Shown: positions 24,501 to 38,257, numbered from the stretch's first letter. The stretch: DNA of 64,000 nt from Brugia malayi (GCF_000002995.4 NW_025062479.1:23924221-23988220), one strand, 5' to 3'. Translations and numbers: made by a program. Notes: generated by a model not told the origin, from the letters alone.

Positions 24501-27500
24501 TCCAGGTCGAGGACTATGCCTTCTACAAAATAAGTATTGCTATATAGCTCCAAATGAGTTTGAAAATAAGAAAAGAAAAAGATGCAAACATACTCAGTGT
24601 CACGATCGTCACCCTTTTTAAGGGATAGTTTCTTCTCTTTACGAAGCACTGCAGCAATAGCTGGTGATGCCATCAATGCGTTTCCAAAACGCAATTGAGC
24701 TTCAGTTCGATCCATAACTGTTTCCATCCACTGCCACACAACATACAAACGCTCTTCTATTAGTCGCTAAATACAGTTAAGCTACAGAATAAAATATATG
24801 AAGGACATTATACAATAGAAAGTAAAAGAATGAAGTAATAAGCATATCCTAAAGATTTCTAATAAACTCTTAATTTCTACAATATCTTTTGCAGGAAATA
24901 AATGGTGAAATCAAATTATAATCTTACACGAACTGCAATTACAACAGCATCATTCAACTCCAGCATTTTTGGTATAAGAGTGTATGAGCTTTTCACAAAC
25001 TCGCGGTGATCCACAAGCACTGGCATTAAGTCAACAATCAACCTTAAAAAATCGTTTTTAACAATTTCCTTAACTAGTGTAGAATCAGTTTTTATTCATT
25101 GGTTTTTTTTTTCTTCCTTTTTTTAAAAGACAATCACAAAATCGAAGACGGAATTTCATTAATTTTCCCAGTGAAAGTATGGAAGATAAAACCAATGAAT
25201 AGAATGACTATCCACAAATCAACCTTTAACCTGATAATAAGTGAAAATGATAAAGCAAGTTGCTGATTTGTTTTAGTTACTGAAGTGGCAGCATCTTCTG
25301 ATGATTCTCGCAAATGTTTTGAGTTTGCCAAAGAGCCTGGATTTGATTCTATAAATTAAAAATGATTTCAAAAGCAACACGAAAGTAAAATATAGTCTGA
25401 AAAGAGGCAAGAATCTCTAAACTAGATTTAACTTATAATACTACGAGAAAATTCCATGCCAGTTAAATGAAATTCGCAAATTGTTAAGAACTGTAGAGAA
25501 TGGGAAAATCGTCGTACTTCTAATTATAAATCAACCATAACCCACGATGTGTTATTCTACATTCAAACAAAAAGAAAACCTCGATTTTCGCTGTTGTCAC
25601 TACGTCGTGCTGCGGTCGATCGCTCAACATTCGAGGCCATACGACGCATTGCCCATTGCAGAGGTATTGCTAAATAATAATAATCGAATTAGAGGAAGTA
25701 GAAAAATGAACTCCTGAAGTCTGAAGCACTGGTAAATGAAAAATATTGGCACGAATAAAGCTGAAGTGATATACAAACAGATATAACAGAATAAACACAT
25801 ACTAATAGTAGAAGATTAATAAATCTACAACAAAAATGTCCAGGCAGGCTGGTTAAAATTAGTAGAATAGCCTACTATTATGTCGCCCACTTGTTACGCC
25901 GGATACTCTTCCCGAAGTGGCATCACTACTACGATTCGCATTGTTAGCTTCATTATCTGAAATAAGTAGAATTCTTTTCAGTGAAATAAGTAGAAAAAAT
26001 ATTTGAAGTGAGAAATAAATCAACACAAGAAAATTATACTTCGAACACGCTGTTGTGACGCATTGTTGGAGTCAGTAGGTGCTGCTGTATCCTGCTGTTG
26101 TTCACCAGCTAGATTATTCGTACCTCGTGTGTTCCGCGATGACTGGTTCTGCAGGAGAGAAAAAAAAAATGAGACAAAATTACGATTTACAGGGTCCATA
26201 AAGTTCAAATCTTAGACCACGCTTTCTAATTACAAGGACAGCTGATGTGTAACATGTGAAAAGATTTTCCATACAAGCTACGCCAATTTTTACAGGTACG
26301 AAATAAAAAAAGACAGAAAAGTTAAAACAAACCGTTCTGCGTTCATTAGGTCGTACATGTCGTGATCTTACACCTGTAAAAATAAATGTAAAAAAAAAAA
26401 GAAAAAAAAAATTAAAAAGTATAAGTAGGAAAAAAGTCGTAAAAATGAAAAACCAAATGCAGTGAGAATGAGGCAAAATGGTAACCATATGTTCCATCGC
26501 TAGTACCATCACCACTTTCTGGTACATCATCTTCCTCATTTGGCTGCACCTGCATTTCCTCATCCTCACCATCACCATTTCCCTCTTCGTTACCCTCATG
26601 TTCTCCTTCTTGTTCATAACGATCATTTTCATTTTCATCACCTTCTTCGTAATTACCTTCGTCTTCCTCATTCCCGAATTCTTGCTCTAAATTTCCATTA
26701 CAGAGTTTTCGTTCTGCATCACTTTTCTAATTTAGCAAACAACATTATTCATAAATATGAAGAGAATCTGAAATGCTCCACAACGTTGAAAGACAAAAAG
26801 AAACGTAAACAATTTACCATCATCACCATTTCCATCATCATCATTTTCCTCATCTTCCTCATCAATGTTAGGATCATTGCCTTGACTAGTTGGATCATCA
26901 TCTTGCTCAGCTGGTGAACTAACTGATTCTACTGAATCATCCTCTGGATCTTCCTCAGACATACTGAATAGTTCATCGCCATCATAGTTACCGGATGATG
27001 CTTCTGGAATAATGAAATTCGCTTTAGAATGCACTATATGATTTTTTTTTTTTTTTTCGGAAAAGTCTAATCTACCCACACTTTTCATTGGAAGACTATC
27101 ATAGATATCTGTAATTTTAAAAGTGAATTAGTTAGTCAGAGTAACATGTTCCCGTGTTTTCCGCCAGTTACCACTTGGATAACATATGGTAATCCAACTC
27201 TTCGGATAAAAATTACACGAACCCAACTCTTAATGGATGCATAAAACTATCAATAACTTTTATTACATCCTATCTAAGTTGCAAGAATTTGCTGATTAAA
27301 ATGTACGTGTGAATATTTTGTCATGTCCCTATCCTGCATAATGATAGTTTGGTAGGATTTTGTGAAAAAAATTAATAAAGTTTGATGCAAAGATTACTTA
27401 CCGTTTCTAAGTGCATTGTACACCTCACCGACATAACTTTGACTTCGTGTAGGACGTGACTCTGAAAAAGATTTATAAATGAAACTCATAAAAATGTTAG

Positions 27501-30500
27501 AGTAATCAACTATATTACACATAATCAAACTAAAATGCAAACAAATTAGTTCAATCCGTAGTTATTTAATTTAAATCCAAATAAAAGACTACCATCACTA
27601 TCTGAATCGCTTGAATTGTCACTTTCTGGTGCACTATGCGGTTGCGCCGCTTCTCGTATCTCTTCATCACCATGGTCTCCTTCCCTTCGTGTACTACGCT
27701 AAAATAGAATATCGAAATATTATTGAACTGTGACATTATAATCATCAATTTACCCTTCATGCCAAATGCAGGAAAAAAAGTGCTCTTTTCCGAAAGATTG
27801 CCAAGACATTATATTGTATACTTTTGATGATGTAGCCGAACAATGTAGACATAATCAGAGTATCGCTGGCTCAGCCTTCAGAGTAATAAAAAGAGTTAAT
27901 AGAAAATGGAACAAAAGCTACCTTTCGTTTTCGACCGAACTTAACTACAGCAATATCATCTCCGGCCGTATTAACTGTTGACAAATCAACTTTTGAATTC
28001 AAAAACTTTTCTATCACCTGCAAATATTACGCAGATAAAAAAAAAAAAAAATATCAGAAATTATACAGCCAAGAAGAGAGCAAAAATAAATGAAGCTTCC
28101 TTTTTTTGTATGACAAAACAAAACAAACATCAAGAGGATCACTGGTAATATTCTGAGCAATGACTGAAGTAGGTTTGATTATTCCAAGTCGCACAGGAGC
28201 AATCAAAGAATCAGCCATATTGCACAGTTCGTTGATCGAATAATTCAACAAAGTTTGAAATATGCGGCGACATTTCAAAACAAAATTAGTCACGCTAAAA
28301 TCAAAGATCTAATTTCACTTACACCATTCATTGCATAGCAATATGCCTATCATATCATACAAAATGCTAAAAACTTTCCCTATTCAATATATTCAAATCA
28401 ATTAGTAAATAAATTGAGCTTACTTTTTCTTCTTTGCTTCTTTAGCGGCAGAACTTTCACGTCCACTTGTCGATCGAACGAGTGATAACAAGCCAGTGAA
28501 GCTAACAGTATGCAAGCCAGGACCAAAGATTCGCCTGAAAGAGGTAAAACTCTTCCACTACAATAATTTAATTTCAATAACAAATGAGATAAAAATAAAA
28601 TCATCATAATATGTACATCTAATAATATTTCAAAGACAAGGATCAAATTCATGCTAACAAACCTTGGTGGAGTGTTTCCGGATGCAACCACTTGTGAAAT
28701 ACCACTTGCTGTAGCTGTGGCAACTGTTATGGCTGCCGGTGACAACAATGTCAAAAGCATAAACATCCTCAAAATAATGAACGTAAAAAAAATATGATCG
28801 TTCATGCAAAAAAAAAAAAATAAAACCTACAATAATGGCATTATTTTACTGGAATAGCAATATAAATTATAAAACAACTAACTGTCACAAACCTGATAAC
28901 TGCGCGCACAAAGCGTGAAATAACAGAATCGATGTCGGGGTCTCTTTTCATATCTTCGTTGTTCTTATTTGCTTCTGATATCAATGTATTCAGTAAAGTA
29001 TCAATATGCTAAAACAACAATAAACATAAAAGCACGCAAATTCACTTAAATTAAGCCTGTCTAAAATTACAGACAAAATGTAATTATAGACAACTCTGAA
29101 TATCCATATATTTTTTCAGTTTCAACTTACAGTTTCTGAGCATTTCGCTAACAAAATAAAAGCAAATTTGTCAAGATGTGAGCATCCATGTTGTTGATTT
29201 AAATGAAACACTTCTTCTACCACTAGCGCATCACTGTAAAAACTCCCATTAAAAGGGACAAAAAATTTAAGAAATTTGAAAATAGCTTCGATTCATGTTA
29301 AAACTATCACTTACTTTTGCACACCCTTAACACCCAACATTATCAGGCTTTTAACTGCACGCCAGTCAGCCAACATTTTTGCGAAAGCAGTGCGTGCAAA
29401 TTTCGGTGGTTCCAGATCATGCTCCGGAGTGGTATCTGAAGGAAATCACATTAAAAATTAAAAAAATTGGATAAAATAAATTTAAAACGCGGACAAATAA
29501 AGCTAAATTAGAAAAAATTCAACTGACCAGTAGCTCCCTGAGACTTTTTCATCATTCGGCGCTGGTAATGTTCCTGTTCAATAATCTGTCTTCCTACTGT
29601 TCGTGCCAAAAACAATAATAAATGTTCTCCTCTGCAATCACAGTGGAATAAGTATAATGGGCAGAAGATGAAAAATCATTTAAGATTTAAAATAATTAAG
29701 ATTGTTGAATTTTAAAAGCTTTTCTTCGAAATACATAAAGAGATGACTTGATTTTTATTTTCACTCAATCAAATAAATCAGTGACTATTCGAGATCCTCA
29801 AAGCGAGTTTTAATGGAGCGAACAACAAGAGTATTTGAATATTTGGATTCAATAACTAGTTCATATTTATGAATAACAAGAATCTAACATAGAAAAATAC
29901 CTAGAATTCGTACGATGAATGAGATCTGTACTGTTGAGCAAGACGGATATCAGTTTTTCTCGACGTGGTGTATTGCCTGCAACAAGGGCTCGACAGGAAC
30001 ACTTCTCCCAGCAATCACAATAAGCTGTTGGAGACGTCCTTTTCAGTCTACAATTTTTTTTTTTTTTTTATAATGAAAACCAAAGTAAACAATTTAATGC
30101 ATATAATAAATGTAAATAAAGCAAAAAAGCAAGTTATAACCTGCATTCATGATTGCGATGACAAGTATAAGCACATTCCGTACAACAACACAATGTACCA
30201 ACTAATCCACATGTTCGACATTCAAATATGTCCTAAAGTTCATTTATATTTTAGAAGAAAGAACCAATTAAACTCATCTTGAATGCCATTGTAGTAATAG
30301 TTTCAAATCACAATTAATCGATATGAAAAAAAAAAAAAAAAAAAATATTTTTAAGAGATGGATATCAAAGGATAAAATAAAATGAATTTCTGACAAAAGA
30401 ATCATTCATACAAACCTGATTGATATGTTCATCACCGGTCCATGTAAAGCTACACGTATCATTCATACAAAGCATGAATAGAGGTGAATCATCCGGTCTA

Positions 30501-33500
30501 CTCCCTATTGGATATATAATAGAATTTAAAATTGCATCAGCTGACTGTCTCTTGCCTTGAGAACCTGCAACTAGATCAACTCAAAAGTTATGATTTCACT
30601 AACAAAGGTGAGAATACAAGTATGCATAATTATGCAGTTATAATCAGCCATTAATCATTTAAAAAAAAAAATTGACCAGCGATTTGTGCTTCCTTCTGTA
30701 ACTCTTCAGCAGCAAGCCACAGGATAAAGGCAGCCGTATATGCTCTATAGTTAACAGCGCACATGAAAGGTGTATGTCCATTAATATCTCTGAAATTAAA
30801 AAACTAACAAATTACTTTTGTTCAACATCAGACACTAACATTTTAAGCAGGTTTTCACGCTAAATAATTCATATGAATTATAGTACTAAGTGAATACGTA
30901 ATGGGGAATATCTCTGTAGTCACTAAAAGTATTTGCTGTATTTATTTAAAGACCTGATCAGGTTGTTAGTCATAAAATGCTTCCTCGCACAACGCCTCTG
31001 GAATGTTTTGCAAAAACAGGTATTCGAATTTTTGATTTTTTTTTCATACCAGAACCGCTTCGCAAAAAAGAATCATTAAAAAAAAAAAAAAAAAAAATAA
31101 TCAGAAGGTAAATGCTTCAAATTTTTGCTATTCTTATAAATTACAACCAAAAATCCCTATACATTTTGCCTGACTTGTTTTACTATCATTCTAAAGTGTT
31201 TACATACAGCATTAATGATAATACAAAACAGCTACAAAATTACTTCGTCGTTAGCAATTCGAGAAGAAATGGTGCCACAGTAGAGTTATAGCAAAGAGTT
31301 TTCACAATTTCTATTGAGTTGCACTGTCGACTTTTCGGTTCATTATTCGCATTAACAATAATTGGCATGGATACTGAACAAAATTCCCCTATACAATACG
31401 TCAAAATCTACTGATGAATCTTCAGCCGAAAACAGCAAAACGCATAAAATTTAGTAGAAACCTAAGGATTAAAAATCTTTTACAGAATTAATAATATATG
31501 AAAAGGACCTTCTTCTTTCATATCTTCTATGAAAACAGATGATTTTTTCGCATCTTTCAAGCTCCTCGCAAAATCTGCCAACACTAAAAATGATATTTCT
31601 TCATCGTTACAGTGAACAGAACCAGTTGTGAATATAAATTCATATATGATTCAACAATTTAAAAAAAAAAAACGAAAAAAAGAAAATGTAGCACAGTTTA
31701 TTAATGATCATGAAAAAACTCACCATCTTCCATGTTGCCAACGTCGTGACCTGGTCTCCGCAATGGATTATTTGCCATTAATTCTCGTATTAACATTTCT
31801 TCCCTGAAATATCATCCATTTTTTTTTTTTTTTTTGAATCTATTATTTTAAATATTAAAACAGAAGCTCCAGGATTTTTGAACAAATTACAAAGTCTTAG
31901 CAAAAAAGGGCATAAAAAACAAACTCTGCATTAGCTCCATGGCGTCTTAACATACGCTGCCAGCGGCTATCAAATGCGGTACGAGTTTCTTCCGCAGCTG
32001 ACATATCGATAGCTGCAGTCAAAAAATTTCATATAAAACAGTACACAACAGCAAATAATGCTAAATTTTCTTATTTGGTTATCTTACAGAAAAAGTTATA
32101 GCACCATCACATGGATACATCTCCAGTAAAAAAAAAAAAATAAATACAATTTCGTCTACCTGTTAAACGTTGCAAAGGTTTATTTTCTGTATCAACTGAA
32201 ATTTCCATTGTGTCTGCCTCTTCCTTGTTAGTCGTTGCAAAACTGTTCATGACTGCGGCATGAAGAATGGTTCGATTCCCATCTGCACGAGAGCTCAAAA
32301 TCTCGGTTTTTACAACCTCACGATCTAGAAATGACTTATAAAACAGCATCTTTGAAATAATGTTAATTATCTTATCTAAAAAAAGCAGTTAACGAAGTTA
32401 TTCAAGCAGAAACAAAGGCTACAGTGTTATCAAAAGCATATAAATCAGAATATTTCAATAAATTTTGCTGACTGTAGTCTCAAGCAGTAAATACATGTTT
32501 AATTTGACAGCTAAATAAAAATCTTTAAAAATTTATATAAAATGAAAAAAGCTCAATAAAGCTACCTGCTTCTTTTGAAAGTGCATCAAGCACCAAATCC
32601 ACACCCTGTAAATCGCAGTACAAAACAGTCTGCATTAGAGATGGTATTCGAGGACGAATGCTTGAAGGTGATGGGGCAATTAAAGTTACCATAATTCCAG
32701 TACGATTTGCATTCCGCGATGTTGATGATGCTGGAAAAAATTGTTAATGCTGATTCTTATTCCATATTATCAAAGAAAAAAAAAAAAGAATTAAGAAAGT
32801 GAAGGAATAAAAAGTGTTAATGTTACAAATCCATGTGACAAACTTCGGCACATAATTTCCTTCTTTTAATAAAACCATACGTACAGTCATCATTGGCAGT
32901 TGTTGAAGTATTTTCATTATCACCAGAATCCAATGGCCGTAAACCAACTGCAAAATTATGTATTTTGGGTAAACCGCAATACACTGGCTCACGAAACCCT
33001 CCCGTTGCATCACGCACCATCGGTATTATTGAACCGTTACTGTCGCTTATCATCATGATCATTTCCTAAATCTCGCTGATGTACAAACCACAAGCACAAT
33101 CAACACTTCACGAGTAATTAAGGTAAAAAAAGAAAAAAAAAAGTCGGAAATACCACATTGAAGAAAAATTTTTAAAAAATTGAAAAAATCAACACACATC
33201 TCCGTAATTCTCAAGTCGTGGCAAATGCAATCCAGCGCTGCATACTGCTGAAACATTCACTGGCAAGACGTGATCACTTTGTATTTTACCAAATACACTG
33301 ATACGAATTAAATGAAGTCGTCCACGTCTTTCGATCAATAACCGTAAGCCTAAATAGTACATCACAAATTGATGACAGAGAAAACAAGGTTATGCAAAAG
33401 GAAAAAAAAAAGAACACTGGATAACAGTTCAGTCGAAATTTTCTTTCGTTTTTTACATTTCCGAATTAAGGAATAACTTAATTTATCACATCTGATCATA

Positions 33501-36500
33501 ATATAAAAAAATTTGGAAATATTATACAGAAATCTTTGAAATTATTGAGATTTACTGATATAATTTTAATTTCACATCACTATAAAATTCATTGCCTGCA
33601 AGCAAAATGGAAGACATCTCACATAACAAATTATGAAAACCGACAAACCGGTATTGTCTATAGTCAAAGAGTGCACTTTTTTCATTGATATACCGCCCGG
33701 CAGTTGTATTTTCTGCATATGCTTTTGAAAATTCTCAGGACAGCAAGGTATTTTGCTGTTTGGTGTTACAACAACAAGATCATCTTTGCGCATCAGTCGA
33801 ATTTTTCCTAAATCACATGCATCTTGATTTTGACTGACTGCGTCACCACAATCATTTGAGACAACCGGTCTATATACAATTCCGCAATATGCTCCATCAA
33901 CCTAAAAAAAAAAAAAAAAAAACCAATTATAGAACTCGAAAAGTCGATTAAGTTTGCGCTTCATAACACTATAATGATATATATATATATATAATGAGAT
34001 AGATAAAAAAACAAGAAATCATCGATAATTTTTGTCTTAAAAGGAAATAAGCATACAATTTTCACGATGGCTGTATCCTGTGAGGTTTCTTTGTGGATGA
34101 ATATGACTTCATTAAGTGCCCATGCAGTTTCCCGATAAGTATTTCCTTTCTGCTCTTCACGTGGCCTTTTACCGTATTCTGAAAACATGGATTTTTCGTA
34201 GCAAAAAAAAAAGAAGTCTGACATTTCAAAATTTCATTAAGAATATATAAAATTTTACCCATACAAATATAGCTGACACTGAAAGATGACGTGGAAATGG
34301 AATCAGCCATTCCGAAGTAAAAAATATGTAATTTTCCAAAATACTGAAAAGTGAAGCGAGACAAAGTCCAAGCGTGAATTGCATCACATAACCTTAGAGT
34401 TCAACTAAATAGAAGCAATAATTTCTTTCTTTTAAAGAAAAAGGCTACTACTACATGGCAAATTAGAATGCAACTAAGAAGCGTGAAGAGAGTCAACTAG
34501 GTATGTATTATAAAAATCCCACAAAGTCAATTTTAACCCACAAAAACTGTCGCTTCACTTTGGTGTTACAGTTTTCATCAATGTTTTCGCTTTTTAAAAA
34601 ACTCACAGACATTACCATTCATATAATGTCAAAACGCGCATATTGTAGATTTGCACCAATTTGAATCGACCAATTAACTCGGTGCGTTCTTTTTCACATT
34701 GGAGTACAAGCATAATAAATATGAGAATTTTATTGGGGATAAGGAGCAGCTGAGATGCATTCTAATTAACTCACGATTTAAGGAGCCTTTTTTATCAGTC
34801 GACTGATGCGCAGAAGAATTGAGGCACGAACCGTCATCATCGCTATTCTCATCGTGCTGTGCTGGTGTCATTACTCGAAACCTACATAATTCAGACAGCG
34901 TCCAAGCTGATTCCATTAAAGCGCCAACCTTTAAATAAAATTCCATTCATCTAATCTAAACCATTGAAATTTCAAGCTTAAAATTTTGCGAAAAGTATGG
35001 AACCAGTTTTTAGCCTGCTTAATTGAAATGCCTTTACGCTGATGACAAGCTTTTCAAAATAAGCTCCAACCATTGGTGTTCCAGAGCTGAAGTTCAAAGC
35101 AATTGAGCCTGTCGTGTATATAGGATGTGACTTCGTCCGAACTTCGCAACCCTCAACCACTTCGGGTGATGCAAGATTTGAACTGCGACGCGCTTTTGAA
35201 CGCATCCGCTCCCATAATTTCCGTCTTTCATTAAATGGATAAATACCCCTAGAAAAAGAGCAATTCATATCCGCAACAACAACAACCATATGCACCAAAC
35301 AAGCTTTAATGGATCTAAAAACGGGATTTTCTCCTAATATCATAAAAATTAAGGACAAAAAATGGTGACATTTAACAAATAATAGGACAAAAAAAAAAGT
35401 ACCACCAATAACAACTATTCGATTGTGTCTTCACTAGACAATACATCGGACATACATATAGTGATGCATATTTTTCGCCATCCGGTATTTCCATTAGTGG
35501 TGTTAATAGCACGTTAGCTACCTTCATACCACATGCTTCGCCATCCATAAATGATGCTACCCTATTCATATTTGTTACAACACATGCACGATATGCACAT
35601 GATACTAAATCTACAAATTTTTCTTCATCCGGTGCCTGAAATAAAGCCGATAATATATAATAATTCAATTATAATTCATACAATCTTATACATCAACAAA
35701 AAAAAAATCTTTACAGAACAAAAATCTGTGCAGTACAACTTACATTAGTCAAAAGCTTGGTACCAAAGGGGTGCGCGGTCATTGAACCGTGCCCGTCATT
35801 CTTCCATGACCAACTATAGAAAAATCCATTATCGCCTAAAGCGATTAATTCACTATTCATAGCAGCTATTTTCACAAACTTCGTTACACCCGTCGGAAAC
35901 ATATCCTGCAGTTAAAGAAGTCAATCAGAAACATTAACAGTACTCAACAAAGTCGAAAGATGAAAGACTAAGTTAAGGAAGACTAAATCAATAAGTTATG
36001 CTAAAACTAAACAATATCATACAGAGAAAATGCTTTTAAATTTTGCTTTCAAAATTTTACAACGTCAACCATCAAAGGATCCTCTAATCGCCAGGTTTAT
36101 ACTCAACAGTGACGCGATTTTCACCAGAGAAAGACCCTTATTTTCAAATTTGGATGAAAACGAACTCACCGTTTCTTTACCCCAATACTGCAATTTTTCG
36201 TCATATTTTAAACGCGTATAAGTTTCGGAAGAAAATTCTTTTGCTTTGTCACTTTTTTTATCTGAAATAAAAGTGTCAAATGCAGTAAGAAAAATCACGA
36301 AAAATAAAAGATTTATGTGTAGTGAAAAAGCAATAACTTCTTATTCTTTTACTAAGCAGTTAAAAATTTATGGATGAATTAACCCCTATCTACTCGTCTT
36401 CGAGCAATATCCCTTGCTACAACATAATCAAAACTTTCGCCACTTGCATATAAATTGTCACCATCAATTACGGCACTCCCATGAGAATCACTTCGCAATC

Positions 36501-37948
36501 CAGCATCCAACAACGACAAAAGCTCCTCGGGGAGATACGCTTCAGAACCTTCATCCATTTCATCCCCTGAAAGCAAGATTTTAGGGTCGAAATGTGTTTT
36601 TTGCATGAACTAGAAAATTATACTCGCAATTAATTCTGAAGGAAACAGTTACCATCCTCATCATCACGGCTGAGCAGATTATTTACAGCTTCATTTACAT
36701 TGAGATTCGTTCGCTGAAGCTCGCGTACAATAACCTCACGTGATTTCCCTTGTAAAACAACCTTAAACAGAAAAGCCAACAATAGGACAAATGCAACTAA
36801 TTCATATCAGGATATTTTCATTTTCAATTGATTAAGACAGAAAATATCATTCCACATGAGAGAAAATATCACTCTATCATTCCTATGCACAATTTACAGA
36901 ATTCAGAAATGATCACATTTCTCAGACCAGAACAATTCACCTGGGCTTGAGCAATGAGATCTTCGGGAATGGCACTAAGAGGGACAAGCGGTCGACTTCG
37001 ATCAACAATCACACCCGCACGTTCGCCCAATGCACCTGCTGTCCGTCTCGCTGCCATCATTACCCGTCTAATTTTTGCACCACGACTTAATACTGAAAAC
37101 AACAGAAAACTGAAATTACAACAACGCAAAAATGATCATTTCAAATTTGAGGAAAAATAAAGAAATGCTAGCCCAACCAACCTTTTGACCTTTTTTTTGG
37201 AAAAGAATAACTAACCAGTACTGGTAGATGAACCACTGCTACCTGTTGTAGGTCCGCTACCACTACCACTACTTGCCGAACCGACACCTCCGCCTGTTCC
37301 AGTTGAGTTTTTGTCATCGCTAGTGTTTTCCTCTTTAGTAGCAGTTGTTAAAGTGTATTTTAATCGAGCAACGCGACCACACTATAAAATAAATTAGAAT
37401 GTTTTACTTCATACTATGAACAAATTCGAGAAAATTCAAGTGTTAACAAAATCCAGTTCTCGTCGATAAAAGTTCGAGTATTTCTTATCTTTGAATAAAA
37501 TTACTGAATAAAAAACTGAAAATAAATGCATACCCTGAATAGAAATGCTACATGATTCGGGCCAACAACAAGCTGCGCAATACTATCAGCATCAATGTTA
37601 GCTAATGCTGCTGTTGATACAGCGCCATGCTGATTCCGAGCACTTGATGCCTCCTTTATACTGCAAAAAATACAAAAGATAGAAAGATTTGATCACTGCA
37701 ACAACAATAGCTAATGACAACTAAAGCTAAGCTCCATTCTTGTTATTTCCGACAAAACTGTTATGGAAGAAGCTTGAATATAATTTATACCCCAATAAAA
37801 ATTCAACAAAAACATGATAAACACTACTTGTGAATGAATAATCAATTACCGATCGATTAAATGATCCTCATTACTTGGAACTGGGAATGCAAACAAAAAC
37901 AACTGCTTCTGGTCATCCATACGACTTTCCAATACCCACCAAGTCTTA
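17923..37948 (-). CDS. ubr-5: UBR5/hyd-type HECT E3 ubiquitin-protein ligase
   Basis: Adds ubiquitin to proteins through a HECT thioester cysteine. The family recognises N-degrons and orphan subunits. I resolved 66 exons from ATG 37918-37920 to TAA 17923-17925; phases join throughout and total 8850 nt (2949 aa, against about 2800 in human). Exons in order: 37850-37948, 37534-37660, 37216-37381, 36941-37092, 36653-36761, 36384-36566, 36170-36261, 35744-35905, 35403-35635, 35071-35248, 34771-34928, 34259-34278, 34057-34178, 33649-33901, 33198-33349, 32840-33065, 32566-32730, 32160-32324, 31925-32012, 31724-31803, 31509-31583, 31244-31373, 30677-30789, 30416-30564, 30141-30232, 29901-30047, 29528-29631, 29315-29435, 29131-29233, 28893-29008, 28663-28767, 28424-28534, 28129-28294, 27922-28017, 27593-27698, 27402-27461, 27076-27108, 26818-27003, 26486-26713, 26333-26373, 26040-26148, 25876-25956, 25580-25669, 25231-25348, 24928-25042, 24594-24766, 24425-24522, 24044-24330, 23820-23879, 23529-23705, 23188-23284, 22986-23072, 22733-22893, 22400-22552, 21685-21909, 21342-21504, 21125-21218, 20771-20969, 20301-20547, 19944-20082, 19592-19817, 19124-19249, 18934-19029, 18479-18607, 18188-18315, 17923-18010. 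Domain order is UBA, RCC1-like, UBR box, acidic linker, then HECT with an inserted MLLE. Least certain are the 34259-34278 micro-exon, the 32840 donor and the 26713 acceptor. Confidence 0.95.
22292..22338. repeat. (AT)n microsatellite in a UBR5 intron
   Basis: Alternating AT/TA dinucleotides of about 45 bp inside the intron between 21910 and 22399. Confidence 0.9.
26486..27003 (-). other. ubr-5: Acidic low-complexity linker of UBR5 (exons 38-39)
   Basis: Residues about 1576-1714 are dominated by Asp, Glu, Asn and Gly (for example [14 protein letters not shown]). An acidic stretch in the same place is known in vertebrate UBR5. The donor at 26817 is phase 1, which requires the acceptor at 26714 (ATGCAG) rather than the upstream TTAG, because the latter would create a stop. 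Confidence 0.85.
29980..30475 (-). other. ubr-5: UBR box zinc-binding domain of UBR5 (exons 24-26)
   Basis: Residues about 1105-1175 hold the Cys/His cluster: [18 protein letters not shown], then [18 protein letters not shown], then [11 protein letters not shown] and [10 protein letters not shown]. These are the zinc ligands of the N-recognin fold. All expected cysteines and histidines are present across two introns. Confidence 0.95.
36653..37092 (-). other. ubr-5: UBA domain of UBR5 (exons 4-5)
   Basis: Residues about 155-205 read [20 protein letters not shown], continuing [20 protein letters not shown]. This is the helical ubiquitin-associated domain typical of UBR5 N-termini and is nearly colinear with the vertebrate protein. 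Confidence 0.93.
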
Positions 37949-37954
37949 CTGAAA
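37949..37954 (-). promoter_or_regulatory. Putative trans-splice acceptor upstream of ubr-5
   Basis: On the minus strand a consensus TTTCAG ends at 37949, 28 nt before the ATG chosen for UBR5. The ATG aligns with the N-terminus of the family. An acceptor this close to a start codon is typical of nematode spliced-leader addition. It could instead join a cis-spliced 5' exon, since the 28 nt are open in frame. Confidence 0.5.
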
Positions 37955-38210
37955 TTATGAAATTTCAGATTCGTTGTTTGATTTGCTAATGAATCCAATT
38001 TGAACGAAATAGCTATATAACATTTTCTTCACTTTCATTAATAATTACATGCGTTCGCAAATTATTGCAAAGTGGAGCACTTTCTGGGAAAAAGTGTGAA
38101 GTTAGAAATCGTTACTACTACTATTGCAAAAACGATTACCGTTGTATTTTTAATAAGCAAACAAAATCCGGTACTTATCAAATCTTTATTCAGAATTAAT
38201 TATCCTGAAT

Positions 38211-38257
38211 AATGCTGAAGCATTCTTCTTTTTTACATGCTTATGCTGAAGCATAAG
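38211..38257. repeat. Two adjacent small hairpins with TGAA loops
   Basis: AATGC-TGAA-GCATT at 38211-38224 and CTTATGC-TGAA-GCATAAG at 38240-38257 share the core ATGCTGAAGCAT and are 15 nt apart. The stems are 5 and 7 bp. Function unknown. Confidence 0.6.

Noticed and set aside
26180..26671. 163-codon Met/Lys-rich minus-strand frame
   Set aside because: It is an alternative frame of the acidic UBR5 exon and reads through an intron. The correct frame (acidic) joins both neighbours.
26714..26726. TTAG acceptor at 26727 for UBR5 exon 39
   Set aside because: Joined to the phase-1 donor at 26817 it gives an immediate stop. The acceptor ending at 26714 keeps the frame.
34062..34364. Longer exon reading [16 protein letters not shown] in ubr-5
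   Set aside because: Its phase does not fit the upstream exon, whereas the 20-nt micro-exon starting at 34278 fits both sides.
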